From Gammaproteobacteria bacterium (lineage in GTDB: Bacteria > Pseudomonadota > Gammaproteobacteria > Steroidobacterales > GCA-2729495), in assembly GCA_030429685.1 (NCBI GenBank), contig JAUIEY010000011.1, positions 1 through 19,690 of the forward strand: 19,690 bases of DNA, written 5' to 3'. The notes beneath the pieces were generated by a model. That model did no database searches. It saw nothing but the letters and a program-made list of their open reading frames with translations, and had not been told where the DNA came from. Below are positions 1-7,959 of the stretch, piece after piece; position 1 is the stretch's first letter, and each line of letters begins with the position of its first letter. The translations under genes and the position numbers were made by a program.

Positions 1-2
1 GT

Positions 3-1022
3 TCAGAAGAGCTGTTTGGCTCGCGGACCATCAACGAAGTTGATTTTGAAAAAAGCATTCTTGAGCACGCCAACGCCAAAGCCGAAGTTGTGCGGTCTCA
101 GGTTGCCGTCGAGAATGCCCGCATCGCGCTGGATGACACCGAAGTACGCGCGCCCATTCAGGGCACAATTATTTCGCGTGATGTGGAGGTCGGTCAGGTC
201 ATTTCCTCGCCGACCAAGGATGTCGGCGGCGGCACAGTACTGCTGACCATGGCGGATCTGCGCTCGGTGCAGGTGCGCTCGCTGGTGGATGAAACTGACA
301 TTGGCAAAATCGACCCTGGTCAGGATGCCGTTGTTACGGTAGCTGCCTATCCGAATCAGCCCTTCCGCGGCAAAGTCCTGAAAGTAGAACCCAAGGCCGA
401 AGATGAGGAGTCGGTAACGCTGTTCGCGGTTATTGTCACCATTAACAATGAGAACGGCCTGCTCAAGCCCGGCATGAACGCTGAAGTTGAAGTCGATATT
501 GCCAGCCGCTACGGCGTGCCGGCGGTTCCGACCATTGCGCTGCGCACTCCCAAGGACATCACCGCGGCAGCACTGTTTACGGGCATCGACGAGAGCGCTA
601 TCCGCCAGCAGCTCAGCGACAGCGGCATGCAAATGCCGGACGCGGTTTCGGGCGCCACAGATACCGATGGCGGCAGCGCCGAAGAACCGGAGGCGGCAGC
701 GGCAAGCCAGCCGCGCGGCAGGCCGCCGGCGGGTGCCAGTCGCTCGCGCCGACCGGGCGGCGGCTCGCGAGGCGCAGCGGCCGAGGATGAGGGCTATCAG
801 TTCGGCGGCAGCTACTGGCTGTTTGTCATGCAGGACGATGAACTGGTAGCACGCAATGTGGTGACCGGCCTGACCGATCTGGACTACAGTGAAGTGGTTT
901 CCGGGGTCAGCGAAGGTGAGCAGATTGTGCTGCTGCCAAGCTCCGGCCTGATCATGTCGCAGGACCGCTTTAAACAGTGGATGGGGGGCATGGGCATGCC
1001 CGGAATGAACCGCAACAGGTAA
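3..1022 (+). CDS. MacA/HlyD-family periplasmic adaptor subunit, 5'-truncated
   Basis: This is the C-terminal 339 codons of a membrane-fusion (periplasmic adaptor) protein; the reading frame is open from base 3 and the start lies outside the window. The visible part begins at the end of a helical hairpin and continues into the second half of the lipoyl domain (DDTEVRAPIQGTIISRDVEV), followed by a beta-barrel domain (ITGKIDPGQ-like region ending in GLLKPGMNAEVEVDI). Such adaptors link an inner-membrane ABC permease of MacB type, or an RND pump, to an outer-membrane channel. The MacB-like permease gene starts 6 bases after this stop, which favours the ABC type. A Gly/Arg/Ala/Pro-rich low-complexity stretch at roughly 650-790 separates the barrel from the last membrane-proximal domain (SYWLFVMQDDELVARNVVTG), and the C-terminus is Met/Gly-rich. 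Family assignment is firm; the exported substrate is unknown. Confidence 0.88.
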   Translation, partial: SEELFGSRTINEVDFEKSILEHANAKAEVVRSQVAVENARIALDDTEVRAPIQGTIISRDVEVGQVISSPTKDVGGGTVLLTMADLRSVQVRSLVDETDIGKIDPGQDAVVTVAAYPNQPFRGKVLKVEPKAEDEESVTLFAVIVTINNENGLLKPGMNAEVEVDIASRYGVPAVPTIALRTPKDITAAALFTGIDESAIRQQLSDSGMQMPDAVSGATDTDGGSAEEPEAAAASQPRGRPPAGASRSRRPGGGSRGAAAEDEGYQFGGSYWLFVMQDDELVARNVVTGLTDLDYSEVVSGVSEGEQIVLLPSSGLIMSQDRFKQWMGGMGMPGMNRNR

Positions 1023-1028
1023 TTCGTC

Positions 1029-2237
1029 ATGCTGGGATGGGAAATGATTGTTGTTGCCCTGCAATCCATCAGGGCCAATGTGTTCCGCGCCATTCTGACC
1101 ATGCTGGGCATCATCATCGGCGTGGCAGCGGTTATCGCCATGGTCGCGCTCGGCACCGGCGCGCAGCGCGCGGTCAATGAACAGCTTGACAGCCTGGGCA
1201 CCAACGTTCTGGGCATAAGCGCGGGCAGTCACATGTTCCGGGGTGTTTCGGTTAACGATCAGCCGTTGACCAATGATGACGCGGATGCCATTGCCCGCGA
1301 TGTGGCATCAGTTATTGCGGTTGTGCCGGAGACCTCGGGCTCCATCCCCGTGAAACTGGGCAACAAGAACCGCACCCTGACGATAATCGGCTCAACGCCA
1401 AATTATGGCGAAGTGCATAAATATGCACTGCAGTATGGGCGAATGTTTACCAGTGCCGAAGATGCGGCCAAGGAGCGCGTCGCAGTAGTTGGTGGCGATG
1501 TCGCCGGCGAATTCGAGATCGATCCCGAAATGATCATCGGCCAGAACCTGCTGATCAAAGGCACCTCTTTTGAAATCATCGGCGTATTTGAGAGCAAAGG
1601 CACTATCGGTTTCAGCAACCGTGACCAGAATATCTGGGTGCCGGTCAGCACGGCCCAGTCACGCCTGACGGGAAATGACGAACTGCGCAATATCGGTGTA
1701 CAAATCGCCGCCAACGTGCCCATTGAGGTAGCGATGATTGATGTCGAACGGGTGATGCGCCGCGAACACCAGATCATTCCGGGCGGCAAAAACGACTTTA
1801 CCCTCAGCGACCGACGCGGCTTTCTCAGCATGCAGCAGGAAACCGCCAACATTCTTTCCTACCTGCTGGCCGGTATCGCCGGTATCAGCCTGCTCGTCGG
1901 CGGCATCGGCATCATGAACATCATGCTGGTGACGGTAACCGAACGAACGCGGGAAATCGGCATCCGCAAAGCGCTGGGCGCGACGCGGACCAATATCCTG
2001 CTGCAATTCCTGATCGAAGCCATGACACTCTGCCTGGTGGGCGGCTCGCTCGGTATCGCCCTGGGGGCGGGCGCGGCGTCGCTGATGGCCTCCCTGGCCG
2101 GCTGGTCTACGCCGATATCACTCGCAGCAGTGCTGCTGGCCTTCGGCTTCAGTGCCGGCGTCGGCCTGGTATTCGGTCTGCTGCCCGCCCGCAAGGCAGC
2201 CGGACTCGATCCGATTGCCGCGCTGCGTTACGAATAG
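1029..2237 (+). CDS. MacB-like ABC transporter permease (FtsX/MacB_PCD type)
   Basis: A 402-residue permease of the MacB/FtsX class. There is one N-terminal membrane helix (about residues 21-43), then a periplasmic domain of about 230 residues, then three C-terminal helices (about 275-301, 323-352 and 361-385). Family hallmarks are the opening LTMLGIIIGVAAVI, the cytoplasmic coupling segment VTERTREIGIRKALGA (303-318) and the closing LLPARKAAGLDPIAALRYE. Unlike canonical MacB it has no fused N-terminal ATPase, so an ATP-binding partner must be encoded elsewhere, probably upstream of the window. It sits 6 bases after the adaptor gene and is surely cotranscribed with it. The ATG at 1029 gives the usual family N-terminus; a second ATG at 1044 is possible. 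The likely role is export of a lipophilic compound, peptide or lipoprotein; the substrate is not deducible. Confidence 0.9.
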   Translation: MLGWEMIVVALQSIRANVFRAILTMLGIIIGVAAVIAMVALGTGAQRAVNEQLDSLGTNVLGISAGSHMFRGVSVNDQPLTNDDADAIARDVASVIAVVPETSGSIPVKLGNKNRTLTIIGSTPNYGEVHKYALQYGRMFTSAEDAAKERVAVVGGDVAGEFEIDPEMIIGQNLLIKGTSFEIIGVFESKGTIGFSNRDQNIWVPVSTAQSRLTGNDELRNIGVQIAANVPIEVAMIDVERVMRREHQIIPGGKNDFTLSDRRGFLSMQQETANILSYLLAGIAGISLLVGGIGIMNIMLVTVTERTREIGIRKALGATRTNILLQFLIEAMTLCLVGGSLGIALGAGAASLMASLAGWSTPISLAAVLLAFGFSAGVGLVFGLLPARKAAGLDPIAALRYE

Positions 2238-2310
2238 GCCTTTGCCGCCGCCTGCCGCCGGCACCCCGCAGGCTCTATAACCATTTGTTTTAGCAAGAGT
2301 TAGTCCGGTA

Positions 2311-2330
2311 GGTATCAATACTGATAGACC
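2311..2330. promoter_or_regulatory. Short inverted repeat upstream of the Rieske oxygenase gene
   Basis: The 169-base gap before the Rieske gene contains TATCA-ATAC-TGATA (2313-2326), a 5-bp inverted repeat flanked by GG and CC. It could be part of an operator. I see no convincing -35/-10 pair in this gap, so the site is only tentative. Confidence 0.25.
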
Positions 2331-2406
2331 GTCTGCGCCGGCATCCGGAGTATCGCTCTTCAAGACGTCGCCGCCCAGGTGGCGCGCATGTATTGAGGAG
2401 ATAAGC

Positions 2407-3582
2407 ATGTACATCAATTTCTGGTACCCGATTATTCGCAGCGAGGACCTCGCCACGGACAAGCCTGAAAAGGTCAAGGTATTGGGCGTAAACCTGGTCG
2501 TATTCCGCGATGAAGAGGGCAATGCCGCCGTGCTCAGCGACACCTGCGTGCACCGCGGCGGTTCGCTGGGCGGCGCCTGGTCTGCCGGTCCGGCCGTGCC
2601 GCGTATGGTTAACGGCTGCGTCGTGTGCCCCTATCACGGCTGGGAATTCGGCAGCGACGGTGTGTGCAAGAACATCCCGTCCATTGGCTACGGCAAGAAG
2701 CCGCCGGCCCGCGCCAAAGTGGATGCCTATCCGGTGCAGGAAAAATACGGCATCGTTTTCGCCTTCCTCGGCGACCTGCCGGAAGAAGAACGGCCGCCGC
2801 TGCTTGAAGTGGAAGAGTATGATGACCCCAACTGGCGCGCCAACAGTGTGCTGGTGCTGGACATCGACTACTACTACGAGCGCTCCATCGAAAACGCGCT
2901 GGACCCGGCGCACAATGAGTTCGTGCATCCGACCCATGGCTTTACTGCCATGAACCGCGAGACCTACCACGTGCGTGACTATGACGTGGAAGATCACCTG
3001 CAGGGCTGGGGCATGTGGTTCATGCACCGCTTTGATGCGCCGCCGTTGAAAAAGGAAAACTGGGGCGATACGCGCACCGAATCCGGCGACCTCTGGGCGG
3101 GCAGCGGCACCTACGGTCCCAACACGGTGATCACGCACATTAACCCGTCGCCGGAAATGGGCTTCCGTCAGTATTTCTTTGAGCAACCCGTGGACGAAAC
3201 CCGCACCCGCATCTTCTTCCTCAACATGCGTAATTTCATGCTGGATGCGAAACATGACGGGCCGATCCATGCACGCAACAAGGAAATCGCCAAGCAGGAT
3301 ATCGACATCATGGAGCATGTCTATCCGGTCCAGACGCCCATCAGTAATACCAAGGAAGTACTGATGCCGGCTGACAAAGCCATTGTTGCCTACCGTGAGT
3401 GGCTGGAAAAATTCGACAATGCCGGCTGGCGCATTGATATCCGGGAGTTCAACGAGCGCAATGGCAAAGACACGGCGTTCGCCATTCCCTGTCCCGCGCG
3501 CCGGGAAGCCAAGAACTGGGTCGTTGAGTCCATACCCCTGGTATCTGACCGCAACGAGCGCAAGCTTTCCAAGGCCAGCTAG
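2407..3582 (+). CDS. Rieske non-heme iron oxygenase, alpha subunit
   Basis: A 391-residue Rieske-type oxygenase. The N-terminal Rieske domain binds a [2Fe-2S] cluster through C47-x-H49 and C74-xx-H77 (CVHRGG and CVVCPYHGW). The C-terminal catalytic domain carries the mononuclear iron site: D166-xx-H169-xxxx-H174 within NALDPAHNEFVH, with D298 (AKQDIDIMEHVYP) the likely third ligand. These enzymes hydroxylate or O-demethylate aromatic, terpenoid or steroid-like substrates using electrons from a separate reductase. Length and layout resemble single-component-oxygenase types (VanA, LigXa or pheophorbide a oxygenase-like) rather than the large alpha subunit of alpha/beta dioxygenases, and no beta subunit follows. 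No reductase or ferredoxin gene lies in the window. GAGGAG at 2396-2401 fixes the ATG at 2407. A strong terminator follows, so it is probably a single-gene unit. The substrate is unknown. Confidence 0.93.
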   Translation: MYINFWYPIIRSEDLATDKPEKVKVLGVNLVVFRDEEGNAAVLSDTCVHRGGSLGGAWSAGPAVPRMVNGCVVCPYHGWEFGSDGVCKNIPSIGYGKKPPARAKVDAYPVQEKYGIVFAFLGDLPEEERPPLLEVEEYDDPNWRANSVLVLDIDYYYERSIENALDPAHNEFVHPTHGFTAMNRETYHVRDYDVEDHLQGWGMWFMHRFDAPPLKKENWGDTRTESGDLWAGSGTYGPNTVITHINPSPEMGFRQYFFEQPVDETRTRIFFLNMRNFMLDAKHDGPIHARNKEIAKQDIDIMEHVYPVQTPISNTKEVLMPADKAIVAYREWLEKFDNAGWRIDIREFNERNGKDTAFAIPCPARREAKNWVVESIPLVSDRNERKLSKAS

Positions 3583-3604
3583 ACAGCCGTTCAGGGAAAC
3601 CCTC

Positions 3605-3639
3605 AGCCCCGGCCGCAGCCACTGCGGGCGGGGCTTTTT
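3605..3639 (+). terminator. Intrinsic terminator after the Rieske gene
   Basis: A 14-bp stem (3605-3618 pairing with 3622-3635) with one mismatch, a 3-base loop and a T-run at 3635-3639. It starts 22 bases after the Rieske stop codon and separates that gene from the TonB receptor gene. Confidence 0.9.
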
Positions 3640-3712
3640 CATGGCACCAGGAACCCCGTGGCACAAGGCGCTTGAGCAATATGGGCGCAAAAGCTAGTAT
3701 TCTCCGGCTTAC

Positions 3713-3718
3713 TATAAT
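3713..3718 (+). promoter_or_regulatory. Candidate -10 box (TATAAT) for the TonB receptor gene
   Basis: A perfect TATAAT lies 52 bases before the GTG start of the receptor gene and just after the preceding terminator, so transcription must restart here. The -35 position (about 3690-3695) does not match TTGACA, which suggests activator dependence or another sigma factor. Two copies of AGTCCGG (3731-3737 and 3750-3756) lie downstream in the presumed leader. Confidence 0.5.
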
Positions 3719-3770
3719 GTTTGATTATTAAGTCCGGCACCTACTACAAAGTCCGGACGGGGGAAACATA

Positions 3771-6443
3771 GTGCTGAAGGATCTGAACCGGTTCGCGCTA
3801 CTCGCGGCCACAACCCTTGTCTATATGCTGTCCAACCTGGCTGTTGCCGAGGATGGGCCGGAACAGGAAGAACAAAAGAAGTCCAAGCTGTCTGCCGATG
3901 AGATCGTGGTGACAGCGCGTAAACGTCAGGAGTCACTGCAGGAAGTTCCGCTCTCCATCAGTGCTTTCACGGCTGAAAAGCTCGAACAGGTCGGCGCTTT
4001 CGACAACGAAGACGTCGCCCTGCTGACCCCCAACTTCAATACCGAACGTCAGGTAGGCCGTCGTCTCGACCGGCCCACCATTCGCGGTCAGGCAGCACCG
4101 TCCACGGGTGCTGCGCCCAACGCATCGTATTTTGTCGACGGCGCTTTTGTGTCCGGCAGTATCCAGACGCTGACCCTCGGCCCCGTCGAGCGGGTGGAAA
4201 TCCTGCGTGGCCCGCAGTCAGCCCAGTTTGGCCGCGCCACTTTTGCTGGCGCTGTGAACTATATAACGCGCAAACCCAGTAACGAGTTTACCGGGCAAAT
4301 GAAGACCAATGTGGCCAGTCACGATTCGGCAACGGTAAGCGGCTGGGCCAGCGGTCCGCTGATTCAGGACAGCCTCTACTACTTCACTTCCATATCATGG
4401 GATACCTACGGTGGTGAATACCGCAACAGCCTCAAAGACGGTCAGGCACCGATTCATCTGGCAGCACCGCTGACAGCGCCGCAGCGCGGTGACAACTCGC
4501 GGCTGGGCGGCACGGATACCAAGGATATTGCTGCCAAGTTCCTGTGGACTCCGACCGATACCACGGAGCTCACTTTCAAGGCCAGCTTTACCAAGGGCGA
4601 TGATGACCACTGGGTGCAGGTGCTGCAGGAAAATGGTGAGCTGAACTGCTTTCTGCCGACCATCGGCAATCCGGGCACAGCTGACAACAGCGGTGAAGTC
4701 TGGTTCGGGACTTCCCCGGGCGCGTATTGCGGTACGCTGGACCCGGATCGGGTGACCTATTTTGCCGGCAACCCGTTTAATCCCAACAACGCCTCGTTTA
4801 ATACAGCGGCATTTCCCCAGCCGGAGACCTACGAGCCCGGCTTTTTGTTTCCTGCCATTCCGGGCGTAATGCCGGGTATCGCTTACACCCTCCCCGCAGA
4901 AGGCGCGCCGCGTCAGGCCCGTATAAACCTGCCGGACTTCTATGACGGCATCATGGGCAACCCGGGCTGTCTCGGCTCCCTGGTGCCGGCGGACTGTATC
5001 GCGGCTCCGGCACAACCGGGCACCCGGCGCGACACCACCCGCCTGCTGGTGCAATGGGATCAGGATATCGGCGACTGGACCTGGCTGACACGAGTAGCCT
5101 GGAACAAAGACGATTTTGATCAGGTTTACGATCTGGACCGCACCGAACGGCGCCCGATTCTGGGTGTAGGCCTGTTCCACATGATGGAAAAGGCTGCCTG
5201 GGAAAACCAGAGCCTCGAGTCGCGGATTGAAAGCCCCGGCGACCGGCGGCTGCGCGGCATTGTCGGCGTGAACTACTTCGAGGAAGACCGCACCAGCAAC
5301 CAGCGCCGCTTCCCGGGTCCCGGTCAGGCGCAGTTCTCGCCTATTCCGCTGACCCAGAATATCAAGAATATTGCTGTATTCGGCTCGCTGAACTACGACA
5401 TTACCGATTCATTGGAATTCTCGTCCGAACTGCGCTGGGCCGAAGAAGAACGTGACATTGATGCCGGCGCGACCTGTGATGCCGGCGAAGACCCCGGTGG
5501 TATTTACACGCAGTACTACGGGCAGAGCAATAAGGGCAAGAGTAAGATCAAGGCTCTATCACCGCGCTTCATTCTGCGTTACGAACCCGACGACAGCACC
5601 ATGTACTATGTATCGGCTGCCAAGGGTGACAAGCCTGCTGAATTTGTGACTGCGTATTTCCGCACCACGGCGAACCAGTGCGAGTCCATTGCCGAAAACA
5701 ACAAGCCCAATTTCGGGCTGACCGTTATCAAGCCTGAGAAAGCGTGGACTTACGAGTTTGGTGCCAAGAAGACCTGGATGGACCGGCGGCTGACGACCAA
5801 CTACGCCGTCTACTACATCAACTGGAAGAACCAGGCTGTGTCGCAAAACGAGAGCATTGGCGGCACCCTGACGCAGATCAACGTTAACTCAGGTAAAAGC
5901 AAAATCTGGGGTGCAGAACTGGAGACCAGTTTTCTGTTCACCGAGAACCTGTCCGGTCAGTTTTCCTATGGCCTTGCAAACGGTACTTTCAGGGAATATT
6001 ACGATCTTGCGCTGGCCGATCTCACCGGTGAAGGCAATGCCAATGGCAAGCGGATTCCAGGCGCGCCGAAGCATTCGTTTATTTTCGGTCTGGATTACGT
6101 CAATGAAATCACTCTGAACGCATTTGACGGGCCGGAAGTATTTGAGTGGTTTGCGCGCACAGATTTCGTGCTGGAGACGGAACGTTATGCCGAAGCGGAC
6201 AACTTCCTGAAGTATCCGAACCGGAAGCGCTGGAACGGCCGCCTGGGGCTGGAGTCTGCCGACTGGACCCTCGCCGCATACGTCAACAATATTCTGGATG
6301 ACCGCACGCCGACAGGTATTTTCGGCTTCCCGGTGATTACCGGCCCGACCTGGTCCAACAACGTGGGACTGCACCAGAACTCCATATCGCCGGCTTTCGG
6401 CCGCGCCTACGGCATCGAGTACGTATACCGCTTCGGTGACTAG
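3771..6443 (+). CDS. TonB-dependent outer-membrane receptor
   Basis: An 890-residue TonB-dependent receptor for energised uptake across the outer membrane. Residues 1-26 form a signal peptide (cleavage after AVA). A TonB box-like segment DEIVVTARKR lies at 43-52, then the plug domain (about 55-170) with the typical RVEILRGPQSAQFGRATFAG, then a C-terminal beta-barrel. Long extracellular loops include two Cys pairs, at about 4648-4728 and 4967-4998. The sequence type is the broad group found in catabolic loci of oligotrophic proteobacteria, so the ligand need not be an iron siderophore. Translation starts at GTG 3771 behind GGGGGA (3759-3764); the next in-frame ATG (3825) would remove most of the signal peptide. 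The C-terminus is YRFGD rather than ending in Phe. The gene has its own -10 box and terminator and lies between Rieske and MFS genes, suggesting uptake of the module's substrate. Confidence 0.93.
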   Translation: MLKDLNRFALLAATTLVYMLSNLAVAEDGPEQEEQKKSKLSADEIVVTARKRQESLQEVPLSISAFTAEKLEQVGAFDNEDVALLTPNFNTERQVGRRLDRPTIRGQAAPSTGAAPNASYFVDGAFVSGSIQTLTLGPVERVEILRGPQSAQFGRATFAGAVNYITRKPSNEFTGQMKTNVASHDSATVSGWASGPLIQDSLYYFTSISWDTYGGEYRNSLKDGQAPIHLAAPLTAPQRGDNSRLGGTDTKDIAAKFLWTPTDTTELTFKASFTKGDDDHWVQVLQENGELNCFLPTIGNPGTADNSGEVWFGTSPGAYCGTLDPDRVTYFAGNPFNPNNASFNTAAFPQPETYEPGFLFPAIPGVMPGIAYTLPAEGAPRQARINLPDFYDGIMGNPGCLGSLVPADCIAAPAQPGTRRDTTRLLVQWDQDIGDWTWLTRVAWNKDDFDQVYDLDRTERRPILGVGLFHMMEKAAWENQSLESRIESPGDRRLRGIVGVNYFEEDRTSNQRRFPGPGQAQFSPIPLTQNIKNIAVFGSLNYDITDSLEFSSELRWAEEERDIDAGATCDAGEDPGGIYTQYYGQSNKGKSKIKALSPRFILRYEPDDSTMYYVSAAKGDKPAEFVTAYFRTTANQCESIAENNKPNFGLTVIKPEKAWTYEFGAKKTWMDRRLTTNYAVYYINWKNQAVSQNESIGGTLTQINVNSGKSKIWGAELETSFLFTENLSGQFSYGLANGTFREYYDLALADLTGEGNANGKRIPGAPKHSFIFGLDYVNEITLNAFDGPEVFEWFARTDFVLETERYAEADNFLKYPNRKRWNGRLGLESADWTLAAYVNNILDDRTPTGIFGFPVITGPTWSNNVGLHQNSISPAFGRAYGIEYVYRFGD

Positions 6444-6485
6444 GATTGCCGGCTGACCTGCCAGCGGCAGTGCAGCGATAAATAC

Positions 6486-6517
6486 AGCCCCGGCCCGCAA
6501 CGGCCGGGGCTTTTTTT
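6486..6517 (+). terminator. Intrinsic terminator after the TonB receptor gene
   Basis: A perfect 10-bp stem AGCCCCGGCC / GGCCGGGGCT (6486-6495 with 6502-6511), a 6-base loop and a seven-T run. It ends the receptor transcript and just touches the stop codon (6516-6518) of the convergent MFS gene. On the - strand there is no T-run after the stem, so it is mainly a + strand terminator. Confidence 0.92.
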
Positions 6518-7901
6518 AGACGCGTGGTTTGGGCCAGGTCAGATGGTGCTCATCAATAACGAAGTTGTGCGCGTGGCGCTGCCTGGGATGATAGTGCGGA
6601 TGGCTGTGCGGTTCGGGGCCCTCGTTGCCGCGATGTTCATGCTGATGATGTCGCCCGTGAGTGTGCAGGTGCAGATGATCCTGCGCGGCATGCTCGTGTT
6701 CAAGGGAGTGTCCTGCTTGCGGCGGCCAGGTCAGCATGGCCAGTGCACCAAACGCAACAATAGCGAGGCCAAGATAAAGGGCGGTCGCTGCTATACCAAT
6801 AGCAGCCCCCAATTGTCCGGCCAGCGGGTAGGCCAACAGCCAGCAGGCATGTGACAGAGCGAACTGCGCCGAAAAGTACGCAGCGCGGTCACTGGAGCGG
6901 GCGGACCGGTTCACCACCCTGCCCGCCGGAGTCTGCACCAGCGACCAGCCCAGTCCGATCGTAAACCAGACCGGCAACATGGCCGTGATGCCCGGTCCCA
7001 TGCCGATGGCCATCACACCGATACCCATGAGGATGGCGCCGCCTGTCATGATTGCTTTGTCGGTTACTTTTTCCACCAGCCTTGGCACAGCCAGCGCCGC
7101 CAGCATGGAACCAAAACCGGCTGCGGCAAAAGCCAGCGCGACTTCCTCGTCGCTGCCGCCAAGAATTTCCTTGACGTATACCACTGTATTGACGATTACC
7201 ATGGCGCTGGCGCAGGCCACCGCCAGATAAAGCGTCAGCAAGGCGCGCAGGCGCGGCGTTTTCATATAGGCAATAACACCGAAGCTAATCTCGCCCCAGA
7301 TGCCGCCGAGCCGGTCCTGTGGCTCGGCTTTAGGCAGTGGACAGAACAGAATCAGCAGCGCCGATACCACGAACGCTGCAGAATTGGCAGCGAACAAACC
7401 CGTATAACTGAAAAACAGCAGCGCAATGCCTGCGAGGGTCGGGCTGAGCAGATTCTCCAGATCATAAGCCAGACGCGAGTAAGACAAGGCTTTGGTGTAT
7501 TGCTCTTCGTCCGCCAGCACTTCCGGAATGGCGGCCGCGAATACCGGCTTGAATCCCGCCGAAAACAGATTCAACAAAAAAATCAGCAGGTATATCTGCC
7601 AAACCGCGGTAACAAAAGGCATGACCAGAACTATTCCCGCCCGGACCAGGTCCAGAGTGATCAACAACGGTTTGCGTGGAAAGCGGTGCGCCAGTCCGCC
7701 GATGACCGGGGCAAACACCACATAGGCAATCATTTTGCAGGCCAGCGCTGTGCCCAGCACCACGCCGGCATTTTCCTGCACCAGATCGTAGGCCAGCAAA
7801 GTCAGCGCGACGGTAGTCAGTCCGGTTCCGACCAGCGCAATAACCTGCGCGGTGAACAACCGCCGGAATACCGGGTTCTGCAATGGCGACATGTTCTGCA
7901 T
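6516..7901 (-). CDS. MFS transporter with His-rich C-terminal tail (NreB-like)
   Basis: A 461-residue major facilitator superfamily carrier. The membrane part (about residues 8-395) has the hydrophobic pattern of 12 helices and begins NPVFRRLFTAQVIALVGTGL, typical of the MFS_3/EntS-like drug:H+ antiporter group. The last 64 residues (398-461) contain 19 histidines, with HLHLHTHGRHHQHEH and HSHPHYHPRQRHAH clusters. The MFS nickel-resistance protein NreB also has a His-rich C-terminal end, so metal efflux (Ni2+, Co2+ or Zn2+) is a reasonable hypothesis; a sensory or metal-buffering tail is the alternative. The gene is convergent with the TonB receptor and divergent from the dehydratase-like gene, with 58 bases between start codons. 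No clear ribosome binding site precedes the ATG. The MFS call is firm, the metal role inferred. Confidence 0.85.
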   Translation of the reverse strand: MQNMSPLQNPVFRRLFTAQVIALVGTGLTTVALTLLAYDLVQENAGVVLGTALACKMIAYVVFAPVIGGLAHRFPRKPLLITLDLVRAGIVLVMPFVTAVWQIYLLIFLLNLFSAGFKPVFAAAIPEVLADEEQYTKALSYSRLAYDLENLLSPTLAGIALLFFSYTGLFAANSAAFVVSALLILFCPLPKAEPQDRLGGIWGEISFGVIAYMKTPRLRALLTLYLAVACASAMVIVNTVVYVKEILGGSDEEVALAFAAAGFGSMLAALAVPRLVEKVTDKAIMTGGAILMGIGVMAIGMGPGITAMLPVWFTIGLGWSLVQTPAGRVVNRSARSSDRAAYFSAQFALSHACWLLAYPLAGQLGAAIGIAATALYLGLAIVAFGALAMLTWPPQAGHSLEHEHAAQDHLHLHTHGRHHQHEHRGNEGPEPHSHPHYHPRQRHAHNFVIDEHHLTWPKPRV

Positions 7902-7959
7902 GATAGAATCCGCTTTAAATCAATTGCATCAATTCAACCACAGTCAAAGTACAACGACT
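7902..7959. promoter_or_regulatory. Divergent promoter region with candidate TetR half-site
   Basis: This 58-base AT-rich gap must hold control sites for the - strand MFS gene and the + strand dehydratase-like gene. It contains TAAATCA-AT-TGCATCA (7916-7931), whose left arm is identical to the palindrome before the tetR start at 9529-9544 and whose right arm matches it at 4 of 7 positions. ATCAATT also repeats directly (7919-7925 and 7928-7934). On the - strand, TTGACT (complement of 7942-7947) could act as a -35 box, but the -10 position is poor. No good + strand promoter is evident. Confidence 0.4.

Noticed and set aside
3..1232. 409-codon open frame on the - strand across the adaptor and permease genes
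   Set aside because: It spans the junction of two well-supported + strand genes, and its translation is low-complexity and His/Arg/Ala-rich with no family match.
2250..2273. Hairpin GCCTGC / GCAGGC after the permease gene as a terminator
   Set aside because: The stem is only 6 bp with a 12-base loop and no T-run, so it is not a convincing intrinsic terminator.
3672..3677. TTGAGC as -35 box paired with TATAAT at 3713
   Set aside because: The spacing is 35 bases, about twice the usual distance.
2290..3690. 466-codon open frame on the - strand across the Rieske gene
   Set aside because: It lies fully antisense to a gene with clear Rieske and iron-site motifs, crosses the terminator and shows no recognisable domain. 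Long antisense frames are common in GC-rich DNA.
7852..7959. Upstream in-frame start for the dehydratase-like protein
   Set aside because: It would overlap the divergent MFS coding start and add residues with no family similarity; the conserved N-terminus begins just after 7960.
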